A stretch of 64,000 bases of DNA from Phytohabitans maris (GCF_031085175.1 NZ_JAVHUY010000048.1:1-64000); one strand, 5' to 3'; shown: positions 7,361-16,530, counted from the first letter of the stretch. Program-made: numbers and translations. The notes: a model not told the origin generated them from the letters alone.

Positions 7361-9483
7361 ACGCCAACGGGATCACCGCTGCCGTAGGCGAACCGCGGCC
7401 GCGGGTCGAAGGCCGGCTCAAGGTCACCGGCTCCGCCGCCTATGTCGCGGACGTGCCGATGCCCGACCTCGCGCACGGCTGGATGGTCACGGCCACCGTG
7501 TCCCGCGGCCGGATCCGGGACATCGACGCCACCGATGCCCTCGCGATGCCGGGAGTCCTGGGAGTACTGGACCACCGCAACGCGCGCCGCCTCAACCCCG
7601 ACGCCGCCCACCACTTCGGCCCCGACCGCGGCCTGCCGATGCTGCAGGACGACGCCGTCCCGTACGCCGGCCGCCCCATCGCGCTCGTGGTGGCGCGGAC
7701 GCCCGAGCAGGCACGTGCGGCGGCGTCCGCCTTGCGGGTGACCTACGACGCGGAACCCCATGACACCGAGTTCTCCATGAACCACCCCGCCGCACGCCCC
7801 GCGTCCACCCTGTTCGGTCCGGAGGCCGACACCGGTGACCTGGAAGCGGAGCTCGCGGTGTCCACAGTGGTGGTCGACGAGGTATACCGCACGCCGGAAG
7901 AGAACCACAGCGCCATGGAACCGCACGTCGCGACCGCCTGGTGGGAGGACGGCCATCTCTACGCCCTCGACTCCAACCAGGGGCCGTTCAGCATCTCCCA
8001 GGTGATGGCCATGCTGTTTTTCATCGATCGGGACCGGGTGCACATCCGTGCCGAGCACGTCGGCGGCGGCTTCGGCGCCAAGACCATCTGTGGGGCGCAG
8101 ATAATCCTCGCCGCGATGGCCGCCGAGCATTTCCGGCGGCCGGTACGGGTCGCTCTCACCCGCAGGCAGGTCTTCCTGGCGATCGGGTCGCGGCCGCCGA
8201 CCGAGCAGCGCGTCCGGATCGGCGCCGGCGCCGACGGGCGGCTGCGAGCCGTCCACCACCACGCGGCGTTCGCGCTTTCGCCGCTGGCCGAGTACATCGA
8301 ATGGTGCACCGAGCAGGCCCGGACACTCTACGCGGCGCCGGCGATCCGCACGGAGCTCAGCGCGGTACCCCTCGACCGCCTACCGCCGTGCACCATGCGC
8401 GGGCCGGGCGCGACACCCGGTTCGTTCGCCTTCGAGTCGGCCGTCGACGAGGTGGCCGAGCGGCTGCGGATCGACCCGCTGCGGCTGCGGCTGCTCAACC
8501 AGCCCGCGGCCAGCCCGGTGTCCGGCCGCCCGTGGAGCACCCGGCGCCTGATCACGTGCCTCGAGGAAGGCGCGCGCCGGTTCGGCTGGGCCCAGCGCGA
8601 CCCCCGTCCCCGGCTGCGCCGCGAGGGCAACCTGCTCGTCGGCACCGGCGTCGCCGCCGCCGCGTTCGTCGCGGGGGTCTTCCCCGCCTCGGCGACGATC
8701 GCCGCGGAGACGGACGGGACGTTCTCCGTCCGGGTCGGCGCCTCCGACATCGGCACCGGGGCACGCACGGCGCTGATCGCGGTGGCCGCGGACGCCCTCG
8801 GCGTCAGCACCGAGCGGATCCGCCTGCACATCGGCGACAGCGACCTCGGCCCGAACCCGGGAGCCGGCGGGTCGCGCGGGACGACGTCGTGCGCGTTCGC
8901 CGTCACCGAGGCCGCGAAGGCTCTCCGCGAAAAGCTCGACGACCCCGCCAGGCCGGTCACCGTCACGGTCGACACCACGCCGCTGATCAACTGGCGGCCG
9001 GCCGAGGAGCGAAACACCTACAGCGCCGTGTTCGCCGAGGTCACCGTCGACCCGGCAACCGGGGAAGTGCGGGTACGCCGGTTGCTCGGCATGTTCGCGG
9101 TGGGGCGTGTGATCAATCCGCTGCTGGCCCGCAGCCAGCTGATCGGCGGTATGATCGGCGGCCTGTCGATGGCGCTGCACGAAGAGTCCGTTCGCGACCC
9201 GATCACCGGCCGCCTCGTCACCGCGGACTTCGCCGGCTACCACATCTCCGCCCACGCCGACGTGCCCAACGTCGAGGCCGACTTCGTGGCGGACTACGAG
9301 CCCCAGGACCCGTCCGGGTTCAACGGACTCGGCGAGATCGGCAACGCCGGCGTCGCCGCGGCGATCGCCAACGCGGTGTGGCATGCCACCGGCACCCGCC
9401 ACCGGACGTTGCCGATCAGCCTCGGCCGCGTCGTCGAGACCGCGGCACCCCGGGACCGGCAGGAAGCCATCAGCGCCGTGTGA
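7357..9483 (+). CDS. paoC: Molybdenum-cofactor subunit of PaoABC-type aldehyde oxidoreductase
   Basis: The 708-residue large subunit of the xanthine oxidase family carries the short N-terminal ald_Xan_dh domain (GSAAYVADVPMPDLAHGW) and the molybdopterin-binding part (EHVGGGFGAKT, RGPGATPGSFAFE). The near-C-terminal GLGEIGNAG contains the catalytic Glu at about residue 660. It would hydroxylate aldehydes to acids at a molybdopterin cytosine dinucleotide centre. It overlaps paoB by 4 bases. No PaoD/XdhC-type maturation gene is adjacent, so maturation must be supplied from elsewhere. The actual aldehyde is unknown. Confidence 0.9.
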   Translation: MNANGITAAVGEPRPRVEGRLKVTGSAAYVADVPMPDLAHGWMVTATVSRGRIRDIDATDALAMPGVLGVLDHRNARRLNPDAAHHFGPDRGLPMLQDDAVPYAGRPIALVVARTPEQARAAASALRVTYDAEPHDTEFSMNHPAARPASTLFGPEADTGDLEAELAVSTVVVDEVYRTPEENHSAMEPHVATAWWEDGHLYALDSNQGPFSISQVMAMLFFIDRDRVHIRAEHVGGGFGAKTICGAQIILAAMAAEHFRRPVRVALTRRQVFLAIGSRPPTEQRVRIGAGADGRLRAVHHHAAFALSPLAEYIEWCTEQARTLYAAPAIRTELSAVPLDRLPPCTMRGPGATPGSFAFESAVDEVAERLRIDPLRLRLLNQPAASPVSGRPWSTRRLITCLEEGARRFGWAQRDPRPRLRREGNLLVGTGVAAAAFVAGVFPASATIAAETDGTFSVRVGASDIGTGARTALIAVAADALGVSTERIRLHIGDSDLGPNPGAGGSRGTTSCAFAVTEAAKALREKLDDPARPVTVTVDTTPLINWRPAEERNTYSAVFAEVTVDPATGEVRVRRLLGMFAVGRVINPLLARSQLIGGMIGGLSMALHEESVRDPITGRLVTADFAGYHISAHADVPNVEADFVADYEPQDPSGFNGLGEIGNAGVAAAIANAVWHATGTRHRTLPISLGRVVETAAPRDRQEAISAV

Positions 9484-9497
9484 CGCTGTGCAGCGGG

Positions 9498-10130
9498 TCA
9501 GCGCCCGGACGGGTGAACGGCACGACCGCCGCGCGTGCCGGCACCCGCGACCGGGACCGGCGCCGGACGCCGGCAGTGGTAGACGAGCGCCGGCGGCAGG
9601 TTGCCCCACACCGTGCGACCGACGACGACCTCGTCGAACCGGGACTCCAGTGCCCGCTGGAGCCGCCGCGCCGGCGGCGCCCAGCGGGCGTGGACGTACG
9701 CGAAGGTGGTGAACACGCCGCCCGGGCTCAACGCGTCGACCGCCGCGGAGAGCACGTCCCGCTGCTGGCCTTCGGCGAAGGCCGCCCACGGAAGGCCGCT
9801 GACGATGACGTCCGCGTGCGGTAGACCTCGGCTGGCCAGTACCGCATCGAGGTCCCTGGCGTCGGCCAGCGCGACGTCCACGGTGGGGTATCGGGTGGCC
9901 AGCCGGATCGCCAACCGCTCGTTGATCTCGACGGCGACGTGGTGGCCGTTGCCGGCGAGGCGCTGCTGGATGTGGCCGGTGAAGGCGCCGGTGCCGGCGC
10001 CGAGCTCGACCACGACGGTGCCCGCGGTCCGCGGGACCGGCGCGGTGGCGACGCGGGCCAGGGCCGCGCTGCTCGGCGCCACCGCGCCGACCGTCCAGGG
10101 ACTGCGGATGAACTCGGTCAGGAACGACAT
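9498..10130 (-). CDS. SAM-dependent methyltransferase (phospholipid N-methyltransferase-like)
   Basis: The 210-residue class I methyltransferase has motif I VVELGAGTGAFTGHIQQRL, acidic strand VAVEINERLAIRLATRYP and the post-motif DVIVSGLPWAAFAEGQQ. The N terminus (MSFLTEFIRSPWTVGAVAPSSAALAR) matches the PmtA-like group, which methylates phosphatidylethanolamine or related lipids. The last 20 residues are Pro/Gly/Arg-rich and atypical. It converges on paoC with 14 bases between the stops. Substrate assignment rests on family similarity only; an rRNA or small-molecule target is possible. Confidence 0.75.
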   Translation of the reverse strand: MSFLTEFIRSPWTVGAVAPSSAALARVATAPVPRTAGTVVVELGAGTGAFTGHIQQRLAGNGHHVAVEINERLAIRLATRYPTVDVALADARDLDAVLASRGLPHADVIVSGLPWAAFAEGQQRDVLSAAVDALSPGGVFTTFAYVHARWAPPARRLQRALESRFDEVVVGRTVWGNLPPALVYHCRRPAPVPVAGAGTRGGRAVHPSGR

Positions 10131-10324
10131 GAGTGGGTCTCCTTGCCGGTTGGCTGTCGCCGGAAGCGGCGGCGACCTCCACCGGTCGCACGGTCTACTT
10201 TCTGGGCGCCCCCCGCCGCCGCACATCCGTCATCCGACTTCGAGGAGCGACGCTCGCCGCTTCCCGGGGTGGTTAGGTCGTTTGACTGATGTGCGGGTGC
10301 GGTGGCCGGCCGACGATCGATGGC

Positions 10325-10894
10325 GTGACGAGTCGACCTGAGCTGCGCCGGCGCGAGGTGCGCGACCGCGCCCTGTTCGACCTGGACGACGGTCCGGTCA
10401 CGCCGTCCAACCGCGCGGAGCTGCCCGCCGTGGCGCGCCTGCTCAACGTGCTCCTGGCGAGCATGGTCGTGTCGTCGTTGCAGTACGAGCAGCACGCCCT
10501 CCTGGTCCGCGCGCCGTCCCATCGGCCGGTTGCGGAGCTCCTCCACGCCTGGGCCGACCGAGACCGCGGCAGCGCGCGGCTGCTCGCGGTGCGCGTGCGG
10601 CAGCTCGGCTTCACCGCGGAGTACGACCCGCAGCACCTGGCCGCGCGGTCCCGCGTGAGCTTCCGGAGCTTCGGCGACGGCGACCTGGCCGGCGTCGTGG
10701 CGCAGGACCTGCTCGGTACCCGGATCCTCGTCCAGACGCTGCAGGAGGCGGTGCGCTGGGTGGCGGATGACGATCCCACCACTCGGCGGCTGCTCGAGCG
10801 GTTGCTCGAAGACAAGGAGGACCAGGCGGAGGAGCTCAGCGCTCAGTGCGCGGTGGCGACGACAGCGCGTCCCGTAGACCCGCTCTCGACGTGA
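10325..10894 (+). CDS. Ferritin-like domain protein
   Basis: From GTG 10325 the product has 189 residues and is mostly helical. Helix A reads PAVARLLNVLLASMVVSSLQYEQHALLV; helix B reads VAELLHAWADRDRGSARLLAVRVRQLGF. Later helices include DLLGTRILVQTLQEAVRW and TTRRLLERLLEDKEDQAEEL. The Glu and Asp/His spacing (YEQH, LEDKEDQ) resembles the di-iron sites of bacterioferritin and DUF892-type proteins, but not every ligand can be confirmed by eye. A GTG-like start at 10289 would add a Cys-rich stub. Its 3' end overlaps the convergent LuxR gene by 59 bases. Confidence 0.65.
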   Translation: MTSRPELRRREVRDRALFDLDDGPVTPSNRAELPAVARLLNVLLASMVVSSLQYEQHALLVRAPSHRPVAELLHAWADRDRGSARLLAVRVRQLGFTAEYDPQHLAARSRVSFRSFGDGDLAGVVAQDLLGTRILVQTLQEAVRWVADDDPTTRRLLERLLEDKEDQAEELSAQCAVATTARPVDPLST

Positions 10895-13595
10895 CGCCGA
10901 GCTTGGGGAAGATCCGGTAGAGGTGGGCGCCGACCGTCCGGTGCGACAGGTACAGGCGTTCGGCGATCTGTTTGTTGCTCAGGCCGCTCGCGGCCAGCTG
11001 CGCGATCTGCAGCTCCTGCGCCGTCAACGCGTCCGGGCCGCCGGGCCGCGCGTCGGGCTGGCGGTGGCCGGAGGCCCGCAGTTCGGTCTGCGTACGTGCC
11101 CGCCACGGCTCCGCGCCCATCGCGGCGAACCCGTCGCGGGCGGCGAGCAGATGGCGGCGGGCCTCGGTCGGCGAGCCGGTGCGCCGCAGCCGCTCACCGA
11201 GCGCGAGCCGCACCCGGGAGACGTCGAACACCCACCGCTCCACCCCCGGCTCGGCCAGGAGCGCCGCCAAGCGGGGCACCGCGTCCGCGCCGTCGGAGAC
11301 GAGCACCTCCGCGCCCGCCTGGATCAACGCCATCCGGCTCGACAGCGCGGCCACGCCGGCGTCCCGCATCGCGGCCACGTGCGCCCGCGCCTCGACCGTC
11401 CGCCCGACCCGTACGGCCGCCTCGACGAGATCGAACATGACCCAGGTGCAATGGGGTACGTGCGAGGCGAGGACACCGGGCGGGCTCATCGCGGCCGCGT
11501 GGGAGAAGGCGGAGACGTAGTCGCCCTGGCCCATCGCCGCGAGCGCGCGCGGGTGATGGGCGAACAGCGCCGCGGCCGTGACACCCCGCAGCAGCGCCCA
11601 GTGGGTCATCTCGTCGGCCAGCGCGTACGCCTCGTCGAAGCGGCCCCGGCCGGCGGCGACGATCGCCCGGTTGTAGTGGAAGTACCAGGCGAAGAACGGG
11701 AAGCCGCTGGTGTCGCAGATCCGCTGCCCTTCGAGCGCGAGCTCCTCGGCCTCGTCCCACCGGCCGATCAGGAAGTCGTCGAGGCACAGGTGCATCAGGG
11801 CACCGAGGTGCCGGCGCGGCGGGCCCCCGTCCCGGCCCTGCCGGACCAGCCGCCACGAGGGCTCGCGGCAGTCCGCGAGGCGGTCCAGGTAGACCGAGGC
11901 GGTCCCGACCCGCACGATCCGGGTGGAGTCGGCCTCGTCCGGCAGCGTCCGCAGGACCTCCTCGGCGAGCGGAAGGGCCGACGCCGCCGTGCGTACCGGA
12001 TCCGGAAAGGTCTTGGCCAGCATGGTGAGCACCTGCGGCGGCCGTGGCCGCAGCCGGGCGAGGGCCCGGTAGAACGGCTCCCAGAACGCCGGATCGCTGC
12101 TGTACCAGCACAACAGCAGCAGCGTGTGCACCGCCTCGATCAGCGCGGGATCGTCGGCGCGGTAGCCGTGGTCGCCGGTCTCGATGGCGCCGACGAGCAG
12201 GCGGTGTGCGGTGTTCACGTCCCCTTCGCCGTTGAGCATGAGAAAGGCCGCCGCGTTGGCGGCGTGCAGCGAACCGGCCGCGTCCGGCGCCGCCGCGCGC
12301 GCGTCGAGCAGCAGCGAACGCGCGTCGTCGATGGCACCGCTGGCCTCGGCCCCGATGTACGCGGCTTCCGCCAGCCGCCGGCCCCTGCTGGCACCCGTCT
12401 CGCTCAGCTCGGCGGCCCGCACCAGGGCGGCGATCGCGGCGAACGCGTCACCGCGCAGCATCACCCGGTGGGCCGCCTCCTCCAGCAGTTCGGCCACCGA
12501 CTCGTCCGGCCCGACGGCGGCCGCGGCCAGGTGCCAGGCCCGCCGCTGGGGGTCGCTCTGGAGGGCGCCGGCGAGGGACAGGTGCGCGCGCCGGCGCTCC
12601 TCGTGCGTGGACATCGCGACGATCGCGGACCGGATCAGCGGATGCCGGAAGGCGATCCGCGCGGTGGCGTCGTCCACCCGGACCAGCTGAAGGCGCTCCG
12701 CCGGCGCGAGGTCGGCCAACCCCACCCCATCCCCGAGTACCGCCCTGAGCACCCCCACATCGCCGCTGCCCTCGAACGTGGCCAGCAACAACAGCCGGCG
12801 GGTCGGCTCCGGCAGGTCGGCGACCCGGGAGGCGAACATCGCCTGGAGCCGCTCGCTGAGCGGGACCACCTCCGACGGCCCCACCGTCGAATGCCCGGCA
12901 CCCAGCAATGTGGACGGCAGCTCCATCAACGCCAGCGGGTTGCCCTGCGCCAGGTCCAGCAGCCGCTGCCGGATCCGCTGCGGCATCTCCGGAAACCGGG
13001 CATCGACCAGCTGCCCGGCCGCGTCGCCGTCGAGCGGCTGGACGACCATCTCCTCCAGCCCGCGCCGATCCAGGTAACTGGTCGCTCCGGTCCGGGCGGA
13101 GACCAGCAAGCCGGCGTGGCTCCCGTCCAAGCGGCGCGCGACGAAACCGAGCACCGTGGCGCTGGCCCGGTCGATCCACTGGACATCGTCGACCAGCAGC
13201 ACCACCGGTACGTCGTCGGCGACCGCCCGCACGAGCATGAGCGTGGCGTTGCAGACGAGCAGCGCGTCCGGCGGCGCGCCGACCCCGAAGCCGAGCGCGA
13301 CCGCCAGCGCCTCGCCCGGGCCCGGCGGCAGGCGGTCGAGGTCGGGGATGAGTGGCAGGAGCAACTGGTTGAGGCAGGAGTAGCTGACACCCGCTTCGAA
13401 CTCCGAGCCGGACGCGCGCAGCACCCGCATGCCCGACGTGACAGCGGACTCCGCGGCGGCGGCCAGGAGGCTGGACTTACCCACACCGGGCTCGCCCCAG
13501 ATCAGCCGGACATCGCCGCGCTCGCGGGCGCTGTCCAAGAAGTCGGCGACCTGCCCGAGCTCGGCACCGCGTCCGAATAGTCCAACGTTGGCCAC
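10836..13595 (-). CDS. Large LuxR-family regulator with AAA/NTPase domain (LAL type)
   Basis: This is an LAL-type (large ATP-binding LuxR) regulator of about 919 residues. The N terminus has Walker A GEPGVGKSS and Walker B VVLLVDDVQWIDRAS. The middle consists of TPR-like helical repeats. The C terminus is a LuxR helix-turn-helix (LTAQELQIAQLAASGLSNKQIAERL, then SHRTVGAHLYRIFPKLG). Such proteins sense a ligand or partner through the repeats and activate transcription. The start is taken as GTG 13595 (VANVGLFGRG) because family members begin just before the LFGR box. GTG 13601, ATG 13637 and ATG 13685 are alternatives. Its target is not evident from the neighbours. Confidence 0.85.
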   Translation of the reverse strand: MANVGLFGRGAELGQVADFLDSARERGDVRLIWGEPGVGKSSLLAAAAESAVTSGMRVLRASGSEFEAGVSYSCLNQLLLPLIPDLDRLPPGPGEALAVALGFGVGAPPDALLVCNATLMLVRAVADDVPVVLLVDDVQWIDRASATVLGFVARRLDGSHAGLLVSARTGATSYLDRRGLEEMVVQPLDGDAAGQLVDARFPEMPQRIRQRLLDLAQGNPLALMELPSTLLGAGHSTVGPSEVVPLSERLQAMFASRVADLPEPTRRLLLLATFEGSGDVGVLRAVLGDGVGLADLAPAERLQLVRVDDATARIAFRHPLIRSAIVAMSTHEERRRAHLSLAGALQSDPQRRAWHLAAAAVGPDESVAELLEEAAHRVMLRGDAFAAIAALVRAAELSETGASRGRRLAEAAYIGAEASGAIDDARSLLLDARAAAPDAAGSLHAANAAAFLMLNGEGDVNTAHRLLVGAIETGDHGYRADDPALIEAVHTLLLLCWYSSDPAFWEPFYRALARLRPRPPQVLTMLAKTFPDPVRTAASALPLAEEVLRTLPDEADSTRIVRVGTASVYLDRLADCREPSWRLVRQGRDGGPPRRHLGALMHLCLDDFLIGRWDEAEELALEGQRICDTSGFPFFAWYFHYNRAIVAAGRGRFDEAYALADEMTHWALLRGVTAAALFAHHPRALAAMGQGDYVSAFSHAAAMSPPGVLASHVPHCTWVMFDLVEAAVRVGRTVEARAHVAAMRDAGVAALSSRMALIQAGAEVLVSDGADAVPRLAALLAEPGVERWVFDVSRVRLALGERLRRTGSPTEARRHLLAARDGFAAMGAEPWRARTQTELRASGHRQPDARPGGPDALTAQELQIAQLAASGLSNKQIAERLYLSHRTVGAHLYRIFPKLGVTSRAGLRDALSSPPRTER

Positions 13596-13858
13596 AGCCA
13601 CCCCACGGCGCCGGTCGCCGCACAAATGCCGAGTCATGGTCGCCCGAGCCGCATCGGCGTGACTCCGGCTGCTCACGCCGACCATGGCCGGTGTTAGCGG
13701 ACGCTATAGCCAAGAATCCCCGCACGCAACGAATCAGCGGCCCGCGACCTCGTACGGACGCCAAGAAGGCAGGATCGGGCAAGGGATCGCGACGATCGAC
13801 CAAGCGCTCGATCTGAGGAACGCCGGGACGGCGGGGTGCTGGGGGTCGCTTCCGGGGG

Positions 13859-15103
13859 TCAGCCGGTGGCGGGCAGGGGGTCGGTGGGCCAGTTGAGGGC
13901 TTTGGCGCCGAGGACGGCGGCTTGGAGGGTGAAGCGGTGTTCCGGGTCGGTGGGGTCGTAGCCGGTCAGGGTCTTGATGCGTTCCAGGCGGTAGGTGACG
14001 GTCCGGACGGAAACGTGCAGTAGGTGGGCGGTCTTCGTGGCGACGGCGCCGGTGCGGAAGTAGGCGTCCAGCGTGTCCAGCAGCGGCTGCGCTCCGCCCC
14101 GGGTCGGTGTCAGCGGGCCGAGCGCGGCGGCGACGAGGTCGGCGATGGCGGGTTGGTCCCGTAGCAGCATCCGGTAGACCAGCAGGTCGTGCGCGTTGAC
14201 GACGGGGTTGTCCACGGACAGTCGGGTGGCCAGGCTGAGCGCCTCGCGGGCCTCTTCGTAGGAGCGGGCGATGCCGTACAGGCCCGGGTGTGCGCGGCCG
14301 ACCGCGACGCGCCATGGGTTGCCGTGCCGGAGCCGGCGCAGTTCCCGGTGCATCAGCTGCCCGAGGTCGGCTTCGGGGGCGGCCGGCGTGGTCCGGCCGG
14401 CCGCGGCGGACTCGGCCGGGGCGAGCACCACCAGGAGCCCTTCCTTGGTCGCGACCAGGACGTCGCGGTCGCCGAGCCGGTCGAAGATGACCGATTCGAG
14501 GGCGTTGATCGCGGTACCGGTGTCGGGCAGCCGGCGATCGGGCGCGGCCAGCGCCACCTGGTGCACCCGGGCGAGGTCCAGTCCGAACGGCTCGGCCCGC
14601 TCCACCAGGGTGCCGAGGTCGGAGTCGCCGCGTAGCAGGTCGTCGACCAGCTCGCGGCGCATCGCCTCCTCCCGCCGGACGAGGTCGCGCCGGGCCAGTG
14701 CGTACCCTTCGGCGAGGGTGGCGACGGCGTCGTCGATGACCTGCAGCACGGCGGCCGTCGCGGCGCGCACCGCCTCCTGGTCGCGGGCACGGACCACCGT
14801 GGGCAGGTCCTGCCACAGCCGCCGCGCCGCCGACAGGTACAGCTGGACGACGCGGCCGGCGGAGATGCCCTGCTCGGCGGCCTGCCTGCCCAACTGGCCC
14901 ACGGCGTCCAGCTCGGTCCGCTTGGGACGCCGGCCGGTCACCGCCGCGTCGGCCAGCAGCGGCAGGTAGTTGCCGAGCAGCGCGACCGGAACCCCGCCGG
15001 CGTCGCGGCTGGCCGCCTCGCCGACCTCCGCCAGCCACGCCTGGCTGGCGGTCGCGTCCTGCCGCCGGCTGGTGCCACGGACCACGCCCGGTCCACCTCC
15101 CAC
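13859..15103 (-). CDS. PucR/CdaR-family helix-turn-helix regulator
   Basis: The 414-residue protein has an N-terminal helical sensor region (residues about 20-180). A GGDEF-like CdaR middle domain follows (VALAAPDRRLPDTGTAI to GRAHPGLYGIARSYEEAREAL). The C-terminal PucR helix-turn-helix reads LLDTLDAYFRTGAVATKTAHLLHVSVRTVTYRLERI. Such proteins often control purine, sugar-acid or secondary metabolism genes. The GTG at 15103 gives a normal family length. No obvious target is adjacent, since a long gap lies upstream and the LuxR gene downstream is separated by about 260 bases. Confidence 0.8.
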   Translation of the reverse strand: MGGGPGVVRGTSRRQDATASQAWLAEVGEAASRDAGGVPVALLGNYLPLLADAAVTGRRPKRTELDAVGQLGRQAAEQGISAGRVVQLYLSAARRLWQDLPTVVRARDQEAVRAATAAVLQVIDDAVATLAEGYALARRDLVRREEAMRRELVDDLLRGDSDLGTLVERAEPFGLDLARVHQVALAAPDRRLPDTGTAINALESVIFDRLGDRDVLVATKEGLLVVLAPAESAAAGRTTPAAPEADLGQLMHRELRRLRHGNPWRVAVGRAHPGLYGIARSYEEAREALSLATRLSVDNPVVNAHDLLVYRMLLRDQPAIADLVAAALGPLTPTRGGAQPLLDTLDAYFRTGAVATKTAHLLHVSVRTVTYRLERIKTLTGYDPTDPEHRFTLQAAVLGAKALNWPTDPLPATG

Positions 15104-15642
15104 CTCGACCCGTCGCGGATGCCCCCCTTGAGGCTCTCATATTGCCGGGCGCCGGCAGGTTCGTGCGCCCGGGATGGGATCGGTGACGGCGCGGACGCGA
15201 CGTGCTCGCGCGGTCGGGCGGTGCGTCCGGGGGCGCTGGCGGGTCGAGCGTCCAGCTCGGGCGGAGCGGGGTGGTTGCCGAGGGCCGGCAATGACCGCCG
15301 GCAAACCCTGCCGGTCGTGGGCGATGCGGTCGCCCGGACCGCGGCGGAAGCTGGAGCTTCCACCTCGGCATCCGGATCTGGGAGGGCGGTGATGACGGTG
15401 CGCGCGGGTAGCTGCCGCTGGCCGGCGGTCCGGACCGTCGCTTCGTCCTTCCGGCCTGCTCGGCGTCGGGTGCGATGCCAGTCCCGGCCGAAGGCCGCTC
15501 CGCCGGGTATGGCCACGCGAGGTCGCTGAGCGACCCGGCCTCGCCCGCGCTCGCCGCGCTACGCCGCGTGGCGTCCGCTACCTGACCGACCGGTCACGGC
15601 CCGTCCCGGCCAAACATTCCACGACACCGCATGGAGCCCGTC
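15104..15642. other. Intergenic region (about 540 b), no supported gene
   Basis: It lies between the divergent PucR regulator and the DksA-type gene. Open frames run through it on both strands but have Arg/Ala-rich, domain-free translations typical of GC-rich shadow frames. It presumably holds both promoters. A GACCGACCGGTC palindrome-like motif sits near 15585, upstream of the DksA-type gene. Confidence 0.35.
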
Positions 15643-15963
15643 ATGACAACCGGCACGAACGCCCGTATGAACACCCTGCGCCTGGCCCTGGAGGAGCAAT
15701 ACCAGCAGCACACCAGCGAGCTGACCACATTGCACACCTACGGCACCGTTCCAGAACACCAAGGCCTGGACCGGCAGACCACCCTGGCCCGCATCGAGGC
15801 CACCCGCCAGGCCCTGGCCGACACCGCCCACGCCCTCAAACGGATCGCCGACGGCACCTACGGAAACTGCGAGCGCTGCCACCAGGACATCCCGCTGGAA
15901 CGGCTGCAGATCCGGCCGCACGCCCGGTTCTGCGTGCCCTGCCAACAGGCCACCGGCCGCTGA
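15643..15963 (+). CDS. TraR/DksA-type zinc-finger protein
   Basis: The 106-residue protein has an N-terminal coiled-coil (LRLALEEQYQQHTSELTTL and LARIEATRQALADTAHALKRI). A C-terminal four-Cys zinc finger follows (CERC and CVPC, with YGNCERCHQDIPLERLQIRP). This is the layout of small DksA/TraR-like proteins that insert into the RNA polymerase secondary channel. The acidic tip characteristic of DksA is not clear. ATG 15631 is an alternative start four codons upstream. A hairpin follows directly after the stop. Confidence 0.85.
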   Translation: MTTGTNARMNTLRLALEEQYQQHTSELTTLHTYGTVPEHQGLDRQTTLARIEATRQALADTAHALKRIADGTYGNCERCHQDIPLERLQIRPHARFCVPCQQATGR

Positions 15964-15964
15964 A

Positions 15965-15989
15965 CCCGTGCCGTGACGGCGCGGGATTT
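15965..15989. terminator. Hairpin terminator after the DksA-type gene
   Basis: CCCGTGCCG (15965-15973) pairs with CGGCGCGGG (15977-15985) with one G-T wobble and a TGA loop, followed by ATTTA. It lies between two convergent genes, which fits an intrinsic terminator for the plus strand. Confidence 0.6.
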
Positions 15990-16045
15990 ATGCACCGTTC
16001 GGATTGGGGCGGTCCCAGCTTGGCCGGCGTGCTCGTCGTCCACTT

Positions 16046-16360
16046 TCAGTGGCTGGCCTTCAGGCCGGCTACGCCGCCGATGATGAGGGCGAGGAAAAGG
16101 AGTCTCGTCGCCGAGACCGCTTCCGCGCCGGTCGCCATCGCGTGGGTGACCGTGAGGATCGCGCCGATGCCCACCCACACCACGTAGGCGGTGCCGACCG
16201 GCAGGCCGCGCATCGCGTACGCCAGGCCGCCCATGCTCAGGGCGAGCGCGACCAGGAAGACAACCGTGGGAACCGGTCTGGTGAAGCCTTGGGTTTTGCC
16301 CAGAGCGGTGGCCCACACCGCTTCGCATACGCCGGAAAGCGCGAGAACGACCCAGGACAT
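16046..16360 (-). CDS. gdx: SugE/Gdx-type guanidinium exporter (SMR family)
   Basis: This 104-residue small multidrug resistance protein has four predicted membrane helices and the essential Glu in helix 1 (LALSGVCEAVWATALGKTQGF). GLPVGTAYVVWVGIGAILTV in helix 3 is typical of the SugE/Gdx branch rather than EmrE. These proteins export guanidinium in exchange for protons. Assignment is strengthened by a guanidine-III riboswitch directly upstream. GGAGG at 16364-16368 (minus strand sense) serves ATG 16360. It works as a homo- or hetero-dimer; no paired SMR gene is present. Confidence 0.92.
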   Translation of the reverse strand: MSWVVLALSGVCEAVWATALGKTQGFTRPVPTVVFLVALALSMGGLAYAMRGLPVGTAYVVWVGIGAILTVTHAMATGAEAVSATRLLFLALIIGGVAGLKASH

Positions 16361-16370
16361 CGAGGCCTCC

Positions 16371-16414
16371 GCGTGCCGTCTTGTCGCTGACCGGGTACGG
16401 CACCCTCGTCCGGG
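16371..16414 (-). ncRNA. Guanidine-III riboswitch (ykkC-III class)
   Basis: Read on the minus strand, the sequence contains CCGGACGAGG, GCCGTACCCGGT and GACAAGACGGC, in that order and spacing. These are the invariant blocks of the ykkC-III / guanidine-III (PRF) class, which folds into a small pseudoknot that binds free guanidinium. Only a few bases separate its 3' end from the GGAGG and ATG of the Gdx exporter, so control is probably at translation initiation. Recognition is from memory of the published consensus, for example the Thermobifida element. A covariance-model search (Rfam guanidine-III) would confirm it. Confidence 0.93.
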
Positions 16415-16530
16415 AAACCCATCAGGGGTTCTGCCTCCCAAGGTGGCACATCGAGGCGTGATCCACAAATTCGGTGCGAACCGGCGCGGCGCGGAAGCCG
16501 GCGAGGTGGGTGAGGCGCCTCGGCGATCGG

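Noticed and set aside
15119-15529. A 136-codon plus-strand frame opposite the PucR upstream region
   Set aside because: Its composition is typical of a shadow or non-coding GC-rich frame and it has no recognisable fold.
16512-16521. GAGGCGCCTC palindrome after the SDR gene as a terminator
   Set aside because: It is a 10-base palindrome without a loop and with no flanking T-run. It is common by chance in DNA of this composition.
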